Source of the DNA: Pseudomonadota bacterium
GTDB taxonomy: Bacteria; Pseudomonadota; Alphaproteobacteria; Caulobacterales; Caulobacteraceae
Assembly (NCBI GenBank): GCA_023434265.1
Contig: JAEYTA010000030.1
Coordinates: 1 to 23,406 of the forward strand
Reading direction: 5' to 3'
Length of the DNA: 23,406 bases
The translations under genes and the position numbers were made by a program. Each line of letters begins with the position of its first letter. Positions within the stretch are counted from its first letter, which is position 1. Of this stretch, positions 15,159 to 21,952 are shown piece after piece. The notes beneath the pieces were generated by a model that searched no databases, was not told the origin of the DNA, and was given only the letters and a program-made list of their open reading frames with translations.

Positions 15159-15484
15159 GCTGGACCCATCCCCGGCACGGCCCCGGCCTCTATGGCGATG
15201 TCGACGCAGTGCTGGCGCCCTGCGCGGAACCGGTCCGGGGTCTCCGACCGCATCTGCGCCAGGTTCGACTTCAGCGCGGCATGCGCAGACTCATCGTCCT
15301 CCGGCGCTCCCGCCTCTTCGGCCTTGCGGTCCCACCAGTCGCGGATGAACCAGGTCGGGCCGGCGACGTGACCCCCTCCGGCGGCGACCTCCTCGATGAA
15401 CAGCTCCATGTGGACGCGGCAGACCCGGGCCTGCTCCAGGCCCGGATCGGCGGCGGTCAGGGCGAGCAGGGCGGGAAGGATCAT
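15155..15484 (-). CDS. Hypothetical protein, 109 residues, possibly exported
   Basis: I do not recognise this family. The protein begins with a short hydrophobic stretch (MILPALLALTAADPG) that lacks basic residues, so it is at best a weak signal peptide with possible cleavage near residue 11-12. Two cysteines, Cys22 (ARVCRVH) and Cys93 (QHCVDI), could pair if it is exported. The middle is acidic and helical, with FIRDWWDRKAEEAGAPEDDE as the densest charged part. The gene is real by context: AGGAG lies 6 bases before the ATG, and its TGA overlaps the DUF488 start. A -10-like TATGAT (minus strand, 15530-15525) lies upstream, though no good -35 accompanies it. It is divergent from the amidohydrolase gene. 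Confidence 0.7.
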   Translation of the reverse strand: MILPALLALTAADPGLEQARVCRVHMELFIEEVAAGGGHVAGPTWFIRDWWDRKAEEAGAPEDDESAHAALKSNLAQMRSETPDRFRAGRQHCVDIAIEAGAVPGMGPA

Positions 15485-15568
15485 CGGCGGCTCCTGTCTG
15501 GACGCCGAACTTGACGCAGGCCCGATCATAAGGCGAGTCCGGTTTCCGCCAGACCCAGGAACCCTCCG

Positions 15569-17227
15569 ATGCGCCGCACCCTCCTCCTCGCCCTTCTGCT
15601 CGCCGGAGCGGCCGCCTCGGCCCATGCCCAGGACCTGCTGATCCGCGGCGGCCCGATCTACACCGGCGTCGAGTCCGCGCCGACGGCGGAGGCCGTGCTG
15701 GTGCGCGACGGCCGGATCGCCTGGGTCGGCGCCCTGGCCGACCAGCCCGCCGTCGCCACGGACGTCCCGACGGTGGACCTGAAGGGCGCGGCCCTGTTCC
15801 CCGGCTTCACCGACGGTCACGCCCACCTCGACGGCATCGGCTGGCGCGAGCTGACCCTCAACCTCGAAGGCTCCGCCTCGGTCGCCGAAGCCATGGCCCG
15901 TCTGAGCGCCTGGGCCGAGGCCCATCCCGAGGGGCCGATCGTCGGCCGCGGCTGGATCGAGACGCACTGGCCGGAGGGCCGTTTCCTGACCGCCGCCGAC
16001 CTCGACGCCGCGGCCCCCGGCCGCATCGTCCTGCTGGGCCGCGCCGACGGCCACGCCGTGGTCGCCTCCTCCGCCGCCCTGGCCGCCGCCGGCGTCGACG
16101 CCTCGACGGTCGCGCCCTCGGGCGGCGAGATCCTCAAGGACGAACACGGCCGCCCCACCGGTCTGCTGGTCGACGCCGCGGAGCAGCTCGTCGCCGGCCT
16201 GATGCCCCAGTCCGATCCCGAGGCCCTGCGCGAGGCCTACCGCGCCGGCTTCCGCGTCGAGGCCGAATACGGCTGGACCGGCATCCACTTCATGAGCGCG
16301 CCCTGGCGCGACATTCCGCTGCTGGAGGAGATGGCCGAGGCCGGCGAGGCCCCGCTGCGCGTCTATAACAGCGTCACCCCCGACGGGGCGCAGGCCCTGT
16401 TCGCCTCCGGTCCGCGCAGCGTTGCCGACGGCCGGGTCATCACCCGGGCGGTGAAATACTACGCCGACGGGGCGCTGGGCTCGCGCGGCGCGGCCCTGTT
16501 CGAGCCCTACGCCGACCGGCCCGACACCACCGGCCTGATGCAGATCGGCGAGCAGGAGATCGTGCCGCTGTACCAGCAGGCCCTGCGCGCCGGCATCCAG
16601 ATCGCCACCCACGCCATCGGCGACCGCGGCAACGCCTCGGTGATGGAGTGGTATCAGCAGGCCATGGCCGGCGTCGCCCCCGAGGATCGTCCCAACGGCG
16701 CCGACGTGCGCTGGCGCATCGAGCACGCCCAGATCCTGCGACCGGGCGACTACCACTGGTTCGTCGACCTGCCGATCATCGCCTCGATGCAGCCCAGCCA
16801 CGCCATCGGCGACCTGCATTTCGCCCCGGCCCGCCTCGGCGACGCGCGGCTGGACGGGGCCTACGCCTGGCACAGCCTCGTCGATCGCGGCGTCATCGTG
16901 GTCGGGGGATCGGACGCCCCGGTCGAACGCGGCTCGCCGCTGATCGAATTCTACGCCGCCGTCGCCCGCCGCGACCTGCAGGGCTTCCAAGGCCCCGACT
17001 GGCGCCCGAACGAGGCCGTGGATCGCGCCACCGCCCTGAAGATGTTCACCCTCTGGCCGGCGTACGCCAGCTTCCGCGAGGCCGAGCTGGGCACGATCGA
17101 GGTGGGCAAGCGCGCCGACCTGAGCGCCTTCGACGTCGACCTGATGACCGCCCCCTTCGCCGACATCCCCAAGGGCAAGGCGACCCTGACCGTCGTCGAC
17201 GGCGTCGTGGTCCACCAGGCCGACTGA
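15569..17227 (+). CDS. Exported metal-dependent amidohydrolase, YtcJ-like (Amidohydro_3)
   Basis: A 552-residue protein with a clear Sec signal peptide (MRRTLLLALLLAGAAASAHA, cleavage at about 20). An amidohydrolase-superfamily fold follows: beta-sandwich start DLLIRGGPIYTG, metal-binding HAHLD (after FPGFTDG), a lysine in VKYYADGALGSRGA, His in ATHAIGD, His in RIEHAQI, and Asp in VGGSDAPVE. These match the YtcJ/N-substituted formamide deformylase group, which hydrolyses amides or formamides; the substrate is unknown. AGGA sits 8 bases before the start. It probably acts in the periplasm. A GC-rich hairpin 8 bases after the stop may end transcription. It is divergent from the 109-residue gene; no operon partner. 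Confidence 0.9.
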   Translation: MRRTLLLALLLAGAAASAHAQDLLIRGGPIYTGVESAPTAEAVLVRDGRIAWVGALADQPAVATDVPTVDLKGAALFPGFTDGHAHLDGIGWRELTLNLEGSASVAEAMARLSAWAEAHPEGPIVGRGWIETHWPEGRFLTAADLDAAAPGRIVLLGRADGHAVVASSAALAAAGVDASTVAPSGGEILKDEHGRPTGLLVDAAEQLVAGLMPQSDPEALREAYRAGFRVEAEYGWTGIHFMSAPWRDIPLLEEMAEAGEAPLRVYNSVTPDGAQALFASGPRSVADGRVITRAVKYYADGALGSRGAALFEPYADRPDTTGLMQIGEQEIVPLYQQALRAGIQIATHAIGDRGNASVMEWYQQAMAGVAPEDRPNGADVRWRIEHAQILRPGDYHWFVDLPIIASMQPSHAIGDLHFAPARLGDARLDGAYAWHSLVDRGVIVVGGSDAPVERGSPLIEFYAAVARRDLQGFQGPDWRPNEAVDRATALKMFTLWPAYASFREAELGTIEVGKRADLSAFDVDLMTAPFADIPKGKATLTVVDGVVVHQAD

Positions 17228-17235
17228 CGCGAAAA

Positions 17236-17260
17236 GGGGGGGCCCTTTCGAGGCCGCCCC
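17236..17260 (+). terminator. GC-rich hairpin downstream of the amidohydrolase gene
   Basis: Left arm 17236-17244 pairs with right arm 17252-17260 over 8 of 9 positions, with a 7-base loop. It begins 8 bases after the stop codon. No T-run follows, so it would be a non-canonical terminator. Confidence 0.4.
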
Positions 17261-17262
17261 GC

Positions 17263-17290
17263 TTGATGCTTTCCGCCGTTCGCCTTAAAT
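17263..17290 (+). promoter_or_regulatory. Candidate housekeeping promoter of tRNA-Gly
   Basis: TTGATG (17263-17268), a 16-base spacer and TTAAAT (17285-17290) resemble a sigma-70 promoter. The expected start of transcription lies some 7 bases before the tRNA 5' end. Confidence 0.5.
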
Positions 17291-17303
17291 CGACGTCGGC
17301 TCC

Positions 17304-17377
17304 GCGGGCATGATGTAGTGGTAGCCTGAAAGCTTCCCAAGCTTTTCGTGCGGGTTCGATTCCCGCTGCCCGCTCCA
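17304..17377 (+). tRNA. tRNA-Gly (anticodon CCC)
   Basis: A 74-base tRNA reading GGG codons. The acceptor arms GCGGGCA (17304-17310) and TGCCCGC (17367-17373) pair fully, followed by discriminator T and an encoded CCA (17375-17377). The anticodon stem AAAGC/GCTTT encloses the loop TTCCCAA, with CCC at 17336-17338. The T arm is GCGGG-TTCGATT-CCCGC (17350-17366). The D-loop contains GTGGTAG as expected. The minus-strand TraB gene ends 11 bases after it. No adjacent integrase or duplicated tRNA end is visible. Confidence 0.95.
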
Positions 17378-17388
17378 GCCGCCCTCCC

Positions 17389-18366
17389 CTATTGCACCGT
17401 CCCGACGGCCACGCCGCGCTGCTCGAGCAGGCGCTGGACGCTGTCGTCGCCGGCGAGGTGGGCGGCGCCGACGGCGACGAAGGCCGTGCCCTCGCCCGCC
17501 AGCATCTCCTCGATCTGCCCGGCCCAGTTGGCGTTCCGGCGGGCCAGCAGCGCCTGGTAGAGCTCCTCGCTCGCCTCGCGCATGTCCTCGACGCCCATCT
17601 CCTCGATCACGGCCACGTCGCCGCGCGCCCAGGCCTCGACCAGCCGGTCCAGCTCGACGGGGGCGTCCTCGAAGGCGTCGAGGGTGCTGGTCAGGAAGGC
17701 CATCTGGTCGTCTTCGGGGAAGCCGGCGAGGATGCGCACCTGCTCGTCGATGGTCTCGAAGCCGTTGACCGGCTTGCCGGCGGCCTCGGCGCGGGCCTTG
17801 AGGATCAGCTCGACGCCCGAGGCGGGGTCGTAACCCGCCCGCGTCAGGGGAGCGACCGACAGGGTGAGGGCCGCCAGCCACGGACGCAGGTTGTCCATGG
17901 TCATGGCGTCCGCGCCCAGGGTGCGGGCGGCGTTGTCGAACAGGGTGAGCTCCCCGGACGACAGCTTCAGGGTCAGGCGCTGGGTGGGGTCGACGCCATG
18001 CTGACGGATCAGCGGCAGGAGAGCGGCCTGGTCGTCGGGGTTGGAGATCTCCAGCCACAGCGCGTCCGCCTCGGCGAAGGCCCGCTCGACCCGCTCGGAG
18101 CCCCAGGCGGTGGTCGGGCGCAGCATGTGGACGGTGCCGAACAGGTAGATGGTCGAGTCGGCGTCGCGCACCACCCACAGGGCCGGGCCGGTTCCGTCGG
18201 CGCGCGGGATGGCCCGCGGTTCGGCCACGGCGGCGGCCGGGGCGGCGGTCTGGGCGATGGCCCGCGCCGGCTGGAAGGCGATGGCGGCGGCGAGGCCGAG
18301 GCCCAGCGCGGCGCCGAGGGCGGTGCGGGCGGCGCCGGCGGCGAGGCGGAGCGGGCGGAGGGTCAT
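17389..18366 (-). CDS. TraB/GumN family protein, exported
   Basis: A 325-residue protein with a long N-terminal signal region (hydrophobic 14-32, probable cleavage after AIA at about 38). The TraB/GumN domain carries its two hallmark motifs: FGTVHML (GTVH, 77-80) and, near the end, GAAH (300-303) followed by GDDSVQRLLEQRGV. GYDPASGVELIL and FETIDEQ, with conserved Glu residues, lie between. The family is related to Tiki-type metalloproteases, and proteolytic activity has been proposed; its bacterial function is unknown. Its ATG overlaps the stop of the XRE regulator by 4 bases, so it is the last gene of a three-gene operon. It ends 11 bases from the tRNA on the opposite strand. AGGA lies 9 bases before the start. 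Confidence 0.88.
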   Translation of the reverse strand: MTLRPLRLAAGAARTALGAALGLGLAAAIAFQPARAIAQTAAPAAAVAEPRAIPRADGTGPALWVVRDADSTIYLFGTVHMLRPTTAWGSERVERAFAEADALWLEISNPDDQAALLPLIRQHGVDPTQRLTLKLSSGELTLFDNAARTLGADAMTMDNLRPWLAALTLSVAPLTRAGYDPASGVELILKARAEAAGKPVNGFETIDEQVRILAGFPEDDQMAFLTSTLDAFEDAPVELDRLVEAWARGDVAVIEEMGVEDMREASEELYQALLARRNANWAGQIEEMLAGEGTAFVAVGAAHLAGDDSVQRLLEQRGVAVGTVQ

Positions 18367-18566
18367 GCGTCGGAGTCCTGGTCGGAGAAGATGGATTCGA
18401 TGGGCTGGCCGAAGACCCTTGCGATCCTGAAGGCCAGCGGCAGGGAGGGGTCGTAGCGCCCGGTCTCGAGCGCGTTGACGGTCTGGCGCGAGACCCCCAG
18501 CGCGTCGGCCAGATGGGCCTGGCTCCAGTTGCGCTCGGCGCGGAGCACCTTGAGGCGGTTGTTCAT
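18363..18566 (-). CDS. Small XRE-family HTH transcriptional regulator
   Basis: A 67-residue, single-domain helix-turn-helix protein of the Cro/CI type (about 4-58). The line NWSQAHLADALGVSRQTVNA forms helices 2 and 3, and ETGRYDPSLPLAFRIARVF completes the domain; it ends in an acidic tail. This compact type commonly partners a small multi-spanning membrane protein and represses its own operon. GAGGG lies 7 bases before the ATG. Ten bases separate it from the upstream membrane-protein gene, and its TGA overlaps the TraB start, so all three are cotranscribed. The inverted repeat at the operon promoter (19053-19069) is its most likely site. Confidence 0.93.
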   Translation of the reverse strand: MNNRLKVLRAERNWSQAHLADALGVSRQTVNALETGRYDPSLPLAFRIARVFGQPIESIFSDQDSDA

Positions 18567-18576
18567 CGGGCGGCCC

Positions 18577-19038
18577 TCACCGGCGCCGCCACCACCACCA
18601 CGCCCAGGCGAGGGTGTAGCCGGCGGTCATCAGCAGGGCGAGGGCGGCGGCGCCGAGCGCCATCAGGGCGGCCGGGTCGTTGCGGATGCCCAGGGCCCCG
18701 GGGATGTCGAAGGCGGCGGCCTGCGGGACCGAGGCGATGATGACCAGCACCCCGCCGACGGCCATGCCGCCGCAGCCGCCCCAGAACCAGGCCGACTTGT
18801 GCGCCTCGCGGGCGGCCTCGTCGATCGACCGCATCCAGCCGACAGTGACGGCCATGGCCCCGGCCATGCTGACCAGGGCGACGAGGGTCACCAGCCACAG
18901 GGTGACCTGGCCGCCGTTGATCTCGGCTCCGTGCGACGAGAGATAGCCGACCCCGATTCCCGCGCCGACGACGAGCACGAGCAGGGCGACGAACCCGACG
19001 AGGGTGTAGAGGGCGACGCGCTTGAGACCTTGGGCCAT
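18577..19038 (-). CDS. Four-helix inner-membrane protein of unknown function
   Basis: A 153-residue protein with four predicted membrane segments (about 10-33, 45-69, 83-104 and 124-150), ending in an unusual WWWWRRR tail. I do not recognise a family with confidence. Small multi-span proteins in front of a short XRE regulator form a common pairing, such as DUF2975-like proteins, and this one fits that pattern by layout only. The ATG at 19038 is preferred. A TTG in the same frame at 19068 would fall at the predicted transcription start. AAGGA lies about 13 bases upstream of 19038, a long spacing. It is first in the operon with the XRE regulator and TraB protein, and may transmit a membrane signal to the regulator. 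Confidence 0.75.
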   Translation of the reverse strand: MAQGLKRVALYTLVGFVALLVLVVGAGIGVGYLSSHGAEINGGQVTLWLVTLVALVSMAGAMAVTVGWMRSIDEAAREAHKSAWFWGGCGGMAVGGVLVIIASVPQAAAFDIPGALGIRNDPAALMALGAAALALLMTAGYTLAWAWWWWRRR

Positions 19039-19052
19039 GGGAGGCAAACATC

Positions 19053-19069
19053 CTTGTCCAAATGACAAG
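19053..19069. promoter_or_regulatory. Inverted-repeat operator at the membrane protein-XRE-TraB operon
   Basis: CTTGTC-CAAAT-GACAAG has perfect 6-bp arms. It lies 14 bases upstream of the ATG at 19038 and covers the predicted transcription start. A partial direct copy, CATCCTTGTCCA, occurs at 19050-19061 and again at 19103-19114, on the other side of the -35 hexamer. Autorepression by the XRE protein is inferred. Confidence 0.55.
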
Positions 19070-19072
19070 CGA

Positions 19073-19102
19073 CCTTTACGTCACCGGGAAACAGGCTGTC
19101 AA
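19073..19102 (-). promoter_or_regulatory. Candidate sigma-70 promoter of the membrane protein-XRE-TraB operon
   Basis: On the minus strand a perfect TTGACA (19102-19097) is followed after 18 bases by TAAAGG (19078-19073). The -10 is weak, the -35 consensus. The whole intergenic space is only 77 bases, so the promoter must lie here or within rmuC. Confidence 0.5.
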
Positions 19103-19115
19103 GCATCCTTGTCCA

Positions 19116-20531
19116 TCACTTGGCCGCGATGTCGTCCTCGGGAGCCGGCAGCCGCTCCGGTTTCGGCTCGCCGCCGAGCAGGGGCACGGACTCCACGTTG
19201 CGCAGACTGCGGATCACCGCCGTGTGCTTGCGGCTGACGTCGGAGACCTTGTTCTTGGCCTCGTCCAGCTTCTTGTCGACGGCGTGCAGGGCGTCGCCAT
19301 AGCGCTCGAAGGCGGTCTTCACCTTGCCCAGCTCGGTCCAGACCTCGCTGGATTTCTTCTGGATCTGCAGCGAGCGAAAGCCGACGCGCAGGCTGTTCAG
19401 CAGAGCCGTCAGGTTGCTGGGTCCCGCCACCTCGACCCGGTACTTCGCCCGCAGCTCGGCGGCGAAGCCGTCGCGGCGCACGATCTCGGCGAACAGGCCC
19501 TCGGTCGGCAGATAGAGATAGGCGAAGTCCGTCGAATGCGGCGGGTGGATATATTTCTCGGCCACCGACTTCGCCTGCGCCGCCACCGCCTTCTCCAGCG
19601 CCTTGCCGGCCAGCTCCACCGCCGCCGGATCGGCCGCCTCCTGCGCCGCCAGCAGGCGGGCGTAATCCTCGTGCGGGAATTTGCAGTCGATCGGCAGCCA
19701 CACCTGGCCCTGGTCGTCGTGGCCAGGCAGGCGCACGGCGAAGTCGACGCGCTCGGGGCTGCGCGGGCGGATGGCCACCTGGGCGGCGTACTGGTCGGCG
19801 CTGAGCGTGTCCTCGAGCAGCGCCCCCAGCTGCACCTCGCCCCAGGTGCCGCGCGACTTCACATTGGTCAGCACCCGCTTCAGATCGCCGACGCCGGTGG
19901 CCAGGGTCTGCATCTCGCCCAAGCCCTTCTGCACCGACTCCAGCCGGTCCGAGACCTGTTTGAAGCTGGCGTCCAGCCGCTGGTCGAGCGTCGACTGCAG
20001 CTTCTCGTCGACGGTGGCCCGCATCTGCTCCAGCTTGGCCTCGTTCTCCTTGCGCAGCTGTTCCATGTTGGCGGTCAGCACGGCGCGCACCTTCTCCAGC
20101 TCCTCGCCCATGGCCTTCCGGCCCTCGGCCTGCTGCTGCTGCAGGGTCTCGACCAGTTTCAGGACGGTCTGGTTGGTCTCGGACAGGCGCTTGTGCTGGC
20201 CGTCGGCGAGGTCCGTGCCGATCTTCTGCTGCAGCTCGGCGAAGCCGGTGAAATGGGTGGTCAGGTTGGCCGCCAGACCGCCGACTCGCTGGTCGAGGCT
20301 GTCGCTCAGGGCCTTCAACGCGCCCTGCAGCTCCTGGCGCTGGGTGGCGGCGCTCTGGCCGGCCTCGCCGCGCAGGGCGGCCATCTCGCGGCTCAGCGCG
20401 GCCAGCAGCCGGTCGTCCTCGCCGGAGCGGGCGGCGCGGCGCGCGGCCTGAAGGGCCAGCCCCGAGACGACCACGGCCGCCGCGGCAGCGACCAAGGTGA
20501 GGACGGAGATCACGGGCAGAAGGGCGTTCAT
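19116..20531 (-). CDS. rmuC: DNA recombination protein RmuC
   Basis: A 471-residue RmuC. It has one N-terminal membrane segment (about 5-28), a long coiled coil rich in Gln, Glu, Lys and Leu (about 40-230, e.g. NQTVLKLVETLQQQQAEGRK), then the conserved RmuC nuclease-like domain. Landmarks in that domain: VKSRGTWGEVQLGALLED, LPIDCKFPHEDY (core motif), YAYLYLPTEG-like FAYLYLPTEGLFAEI, and GPSNLTALLNSLRVGFRSLQ. RmuC limits inversions at short inverted repeats and is thought to act as a nuclease; its exact reaction is unsettled. The start has AAGGA 7 bases upstream. The C-terminus after about 440 is Pro/Glu-rich and variable. It stands alone, separated from recR by a 319-base non-coding spacer. 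Confidence 0.93.
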   Translation of the reverse strand: MNALLPVISVLTLVAAAAAVVVSGLALQAARRAARSGEDDRLLAALSREMAALRGEAGQSAATQRQELQGALKALSDSLDQRVGGLAANLTTHFTGFAELQQKIGTDLADGQHKRLSETNQTVLKLVETLQQQQAEGRKAMGEELEKVRAVLTANMEQLRKENEAKLEQMRATVDEKLQSTLDQRLDASFKQVSDRLESVQKGLGEMQTLATGVGDLKRVLTNVKSRGTWGEVQLGALLEDTLSADQYAAQVAIRPRSPERVDFAVRLPGHDDQGQVWLPIDCKFPHEDYARLLAAQEAADPAAVELAGKALEKAVAAQAKSVAEKYIHPPHSTDFAYLYLPTEGLFAEIVRRDGFAAELRAKYRVEVAGPSNLTALLNSLRVGFRSLQIQKKSSEVWTELGKVKTAFERYGDALHAVDKKLDEAKNKVSDVSRKHTAVIRSLRNVESVPLLGGEPKPERLPAPEDDIAAK

Positions 20532-20850
20532 GCTCCGTTCCTTACCGGGAGTCGGGCCGGGCCGCCATGCGGGCGGCGGGGCCGGAAAGCGGCCGCGAAA
20601 AATTGGCGGCCACTTCGGCCACTTCGGCCAATTCCGCCCGTGCGGGCCCGTGGCCGCGGGCCGTCGTCCCGAAGGCGATCACCGCGATTCGCGGCCACTT
20701 CGGCCGCTTCGGCCATCCTGATCGGCTGCATTCGACCCTCCATCCACGACCTCGCCGACGGCAGGGTAAGGGGCCGCTACGTCAATTCCGGACGCAGGCT
20801 CGGCGAGGCGGGCGAGATTTTTCGGCCGACCCTGTCGCGCCCCTCCCTCG
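20532..20850. other. 319-base intergenic spacer between rmuC and recR with no gene that I can support
   Basis: Short frames exist on both strands but none has a ribosome-binding site or family-like sequence. The spacer holds two clusters of a nonanucleotide repeat (20607-20633 and 20692-20718). It should include the rmuC promoter, for which I see no convincing hexamers. Confidence 0.7.
20607..20718. repeat. Two clusters of 9-bp CGGCCACTT repeats
   Basis: Cluster 1 (20607-20633) is CGGCCACTT, CGGCCACTT, CGGCCAATT. Cluster 2 (20692-20718) is CGGCCACTT, CGGCCGCTT, CGGCCATCC. Both are direct repeats with the same orientation, 85 bases apart from start to start, upstream of rmuC. Confidence 0.85.
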
Positions 20851-21453
20851 CTACGCGGGGCGGCGCTGCCGGAGCGCCTGTATGATCGTCCCGTCGTCGA
20901 GCCAGTCAAGCTCGCCGCCGACGGGGACGCCGCGGGCCAGGGAGGTGATCTCCACGCCCGGGCCGGCGAGGCGTTCGGCGAGGTAATGCGCCGTGGTCTG
21001 GCCGTCGACGGTGGCGGGCAGGGCCAGCACCACCTCCTTCGCCTCGCCGCCCTTCACCCGACCGACCAGTTCGGCGACGCGCAGGGCGTCCGGGCCGATC
21101 CCGTCGAGTGCGGACAGCAGGCCGCCCAGTACGTGGTACTTGCCGCGGAAGGCGCCCGAACGCTCCATCGCCCACAGGGCGCCGGCCTCCTCCACCACGC
21201 AGATCAGGCCGTTGTCGCGGCCTCCGTCCGAGCAGATCGAGCAGGGGTCGCGGGTGTCGGGCGCGCCGCAGACCGAGCAGGAGGTCACCTTGTCGGCGGT
21301 CTCCTGCAGCGAGGCGGCCAGCGGCACGAGCAGCTGCTCGCGCTTCTTGAGCAGGGCCAGGGCCGCGCGCCGCGCCGAGCGCGGGCCCATGCCCGGCAAC
21401 TTCGCCAGGAGGCCGATCAGGCGCTCGATCTCGGGTCCGGCGGAGGCGGCCAC
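20851..21453 (-). CDS. recR: Recombination mediator protein RecR
   Basis: A 200-residue RecR that works with RecO (and RecF) to load RecA on gapped single-stranded DNA. Domains in order: helix-hairpin-helix (LAKLPGMGPRSARRAALALL, 17-36), a four-Cys zinc finger (Cys59, Cys62, Cys71, Cys74), the Toprim domain (ICVVEEAGALWAMERSG onward), and the C-terminal Walker B-like tail. The length equals the family norm. The start codon is GTG at 21453, with only a weak purine stretch upstream. Translation may be coupled to ybaB, whose stop lies 10 bases before it. The ybaB-recR order is the classical one, but dnaX is displaced (see findings). Confidence 0.95.
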   Translation of the reverse strand: MAASAGPEIERLIGLLAKLPGMGPRSARRAALALLKKREQLLVPLAASLQETADKVTSCSVCGAPDTRDPCSICSDGGRDNGLICVVEEAGALWAMERSGAFRGKYHVLGGLLSALDGIGPDALRVAELVGRVKGGEAKEVVLALPATVDGQTTAHYLAERLAGPGVEITSLARGVPVGGELDWLDDGTIIQALRQRRPA

Positions 21454-21463
21454 GGGCGGTTCG

Positions 21464-21793
21464 TCAGAACAGCTTGGGCATGCCGGGGATGTTCATCCCC
21501 GCCATGGGACCGGCGGCCTCGCGCATCAGGGCGGCGTTGACCTCGTCCAGCTTGCGCTTGGCGTCGGCGTGGGCGGCGACGATCAGATCGGCGAGGATCT
21601 CGCCCTCGCCGGGGACCATCAGGCTGTCGTCGATGGTCACCGCGGTGATCTCGCCGGGCCCCTTGAGAGCGATCGAGACGAGGCCGCCGCCGGAGGTGCC
21701 GGTGGCGGCGCTTTCGGCCATTTTCGCCTGGGCGTCCTGCAGTCGCTGCTGCATCGCCTGGGCCTGCTGCATCAGGGCGTTGAGGTCTTTCAT
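21464..21793 (-). CDS. YbaB/EbfC family nucleoid-associated DNA-binding protein
   Basis: A 109-residue YbaB/EbfC protein. It has the usual MKDLNALMQQAQAMQQRLQD first helix, the central GGGLVSIALKGPGEITAVTIDD strands, and the ILADLIVAAHADAKRKLDE second long helix. The C-terminal tail is GPMAGMNIPGMPKLF. These dimeric proteins bind DNA like tweezers and help organise the nucleoid. In-frame codons extend upstream to 21862, but the ATG at 21793 gives the family start and has AGGG just upstream. It is followed by recR after 10 bases. The upstream neighbour is a divergent nitroreductase gene rather than dnaX. Confidence 0.94.
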   Translation of the reverse strand: MKDLNALMQQAQAMQQRLQDAQAKMAESAATGTSGGGLVSIALKGPGEITAVTIDDSLMVPGEGEILADLIVAAHADAKRKLDEVNAALMREAAGPMAGMNIPGMPKLF

Positions 21794-21857
21794 GAGCCCT
21801 AGATAGGCCGTTCGCGCCCCCGGCGACAGGGGGCGCCTCGCCCCGATGACGACGATC

Positions 21858-21876
21858 TGCAACAGAAATTGTTCCA
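21858..21876. promoter_or_regulatory. Imperfect palindrome between ybaB and the nitroreductase gene
   Basis: TGCAACAGAAATTGTTCCA has symmetric TG-AACA and TGTT-CA arms (one mismatch per arm) around a 5-base centre. It lies 77 bases upstream of the nitroreductase ATG and 65 bases upstream of the ybaB ATG. It could be a regulator site for either gene; evidence is weak. Confidence 0.3.
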
Positions 21877-21952
21877 GACCCTCTGGCGCCCGGCGCAGGC
21901 CTTCCTAATTGTCACTGCACTCGTTGCTGTTTCCAATCAGGAGGGTTTCCCC

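Noticed and set aside
15155..17215. 686-residue minus-strand open frame across the amidohydrolase gene
   Set aside because: Only its last 109 residues (start 15484, with a ribosome-binding site) form a plausible gene; the rest is antisense to a well-supported amidohydrolase.
17304..17377. tRNA-Gly as an integration site for a mobile element
   Set aside because: No integrase, duplicated tRNA end or change in gene character on either side.
17285..18178. Minus-strand frame running through the tRNA, ending in GQRESNPHEKLGKLSG
   Set aside because: That peptide is a translated antisense tRNA-Gly; the real gene there is the TraB/GumN frame.
19039..19068. TTG start at 19068 for the four-helix membrane protein
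   Set aside because: It lies on the predicted transcription start and inside the inverted repeat; the ATG at 19038 is better.
19062..20885. 607-residue plus-strand open frame opposite rmuC
   Set aside because: Leu/Gln/Arg-rich shadow of RmuC; no start signal or motif.
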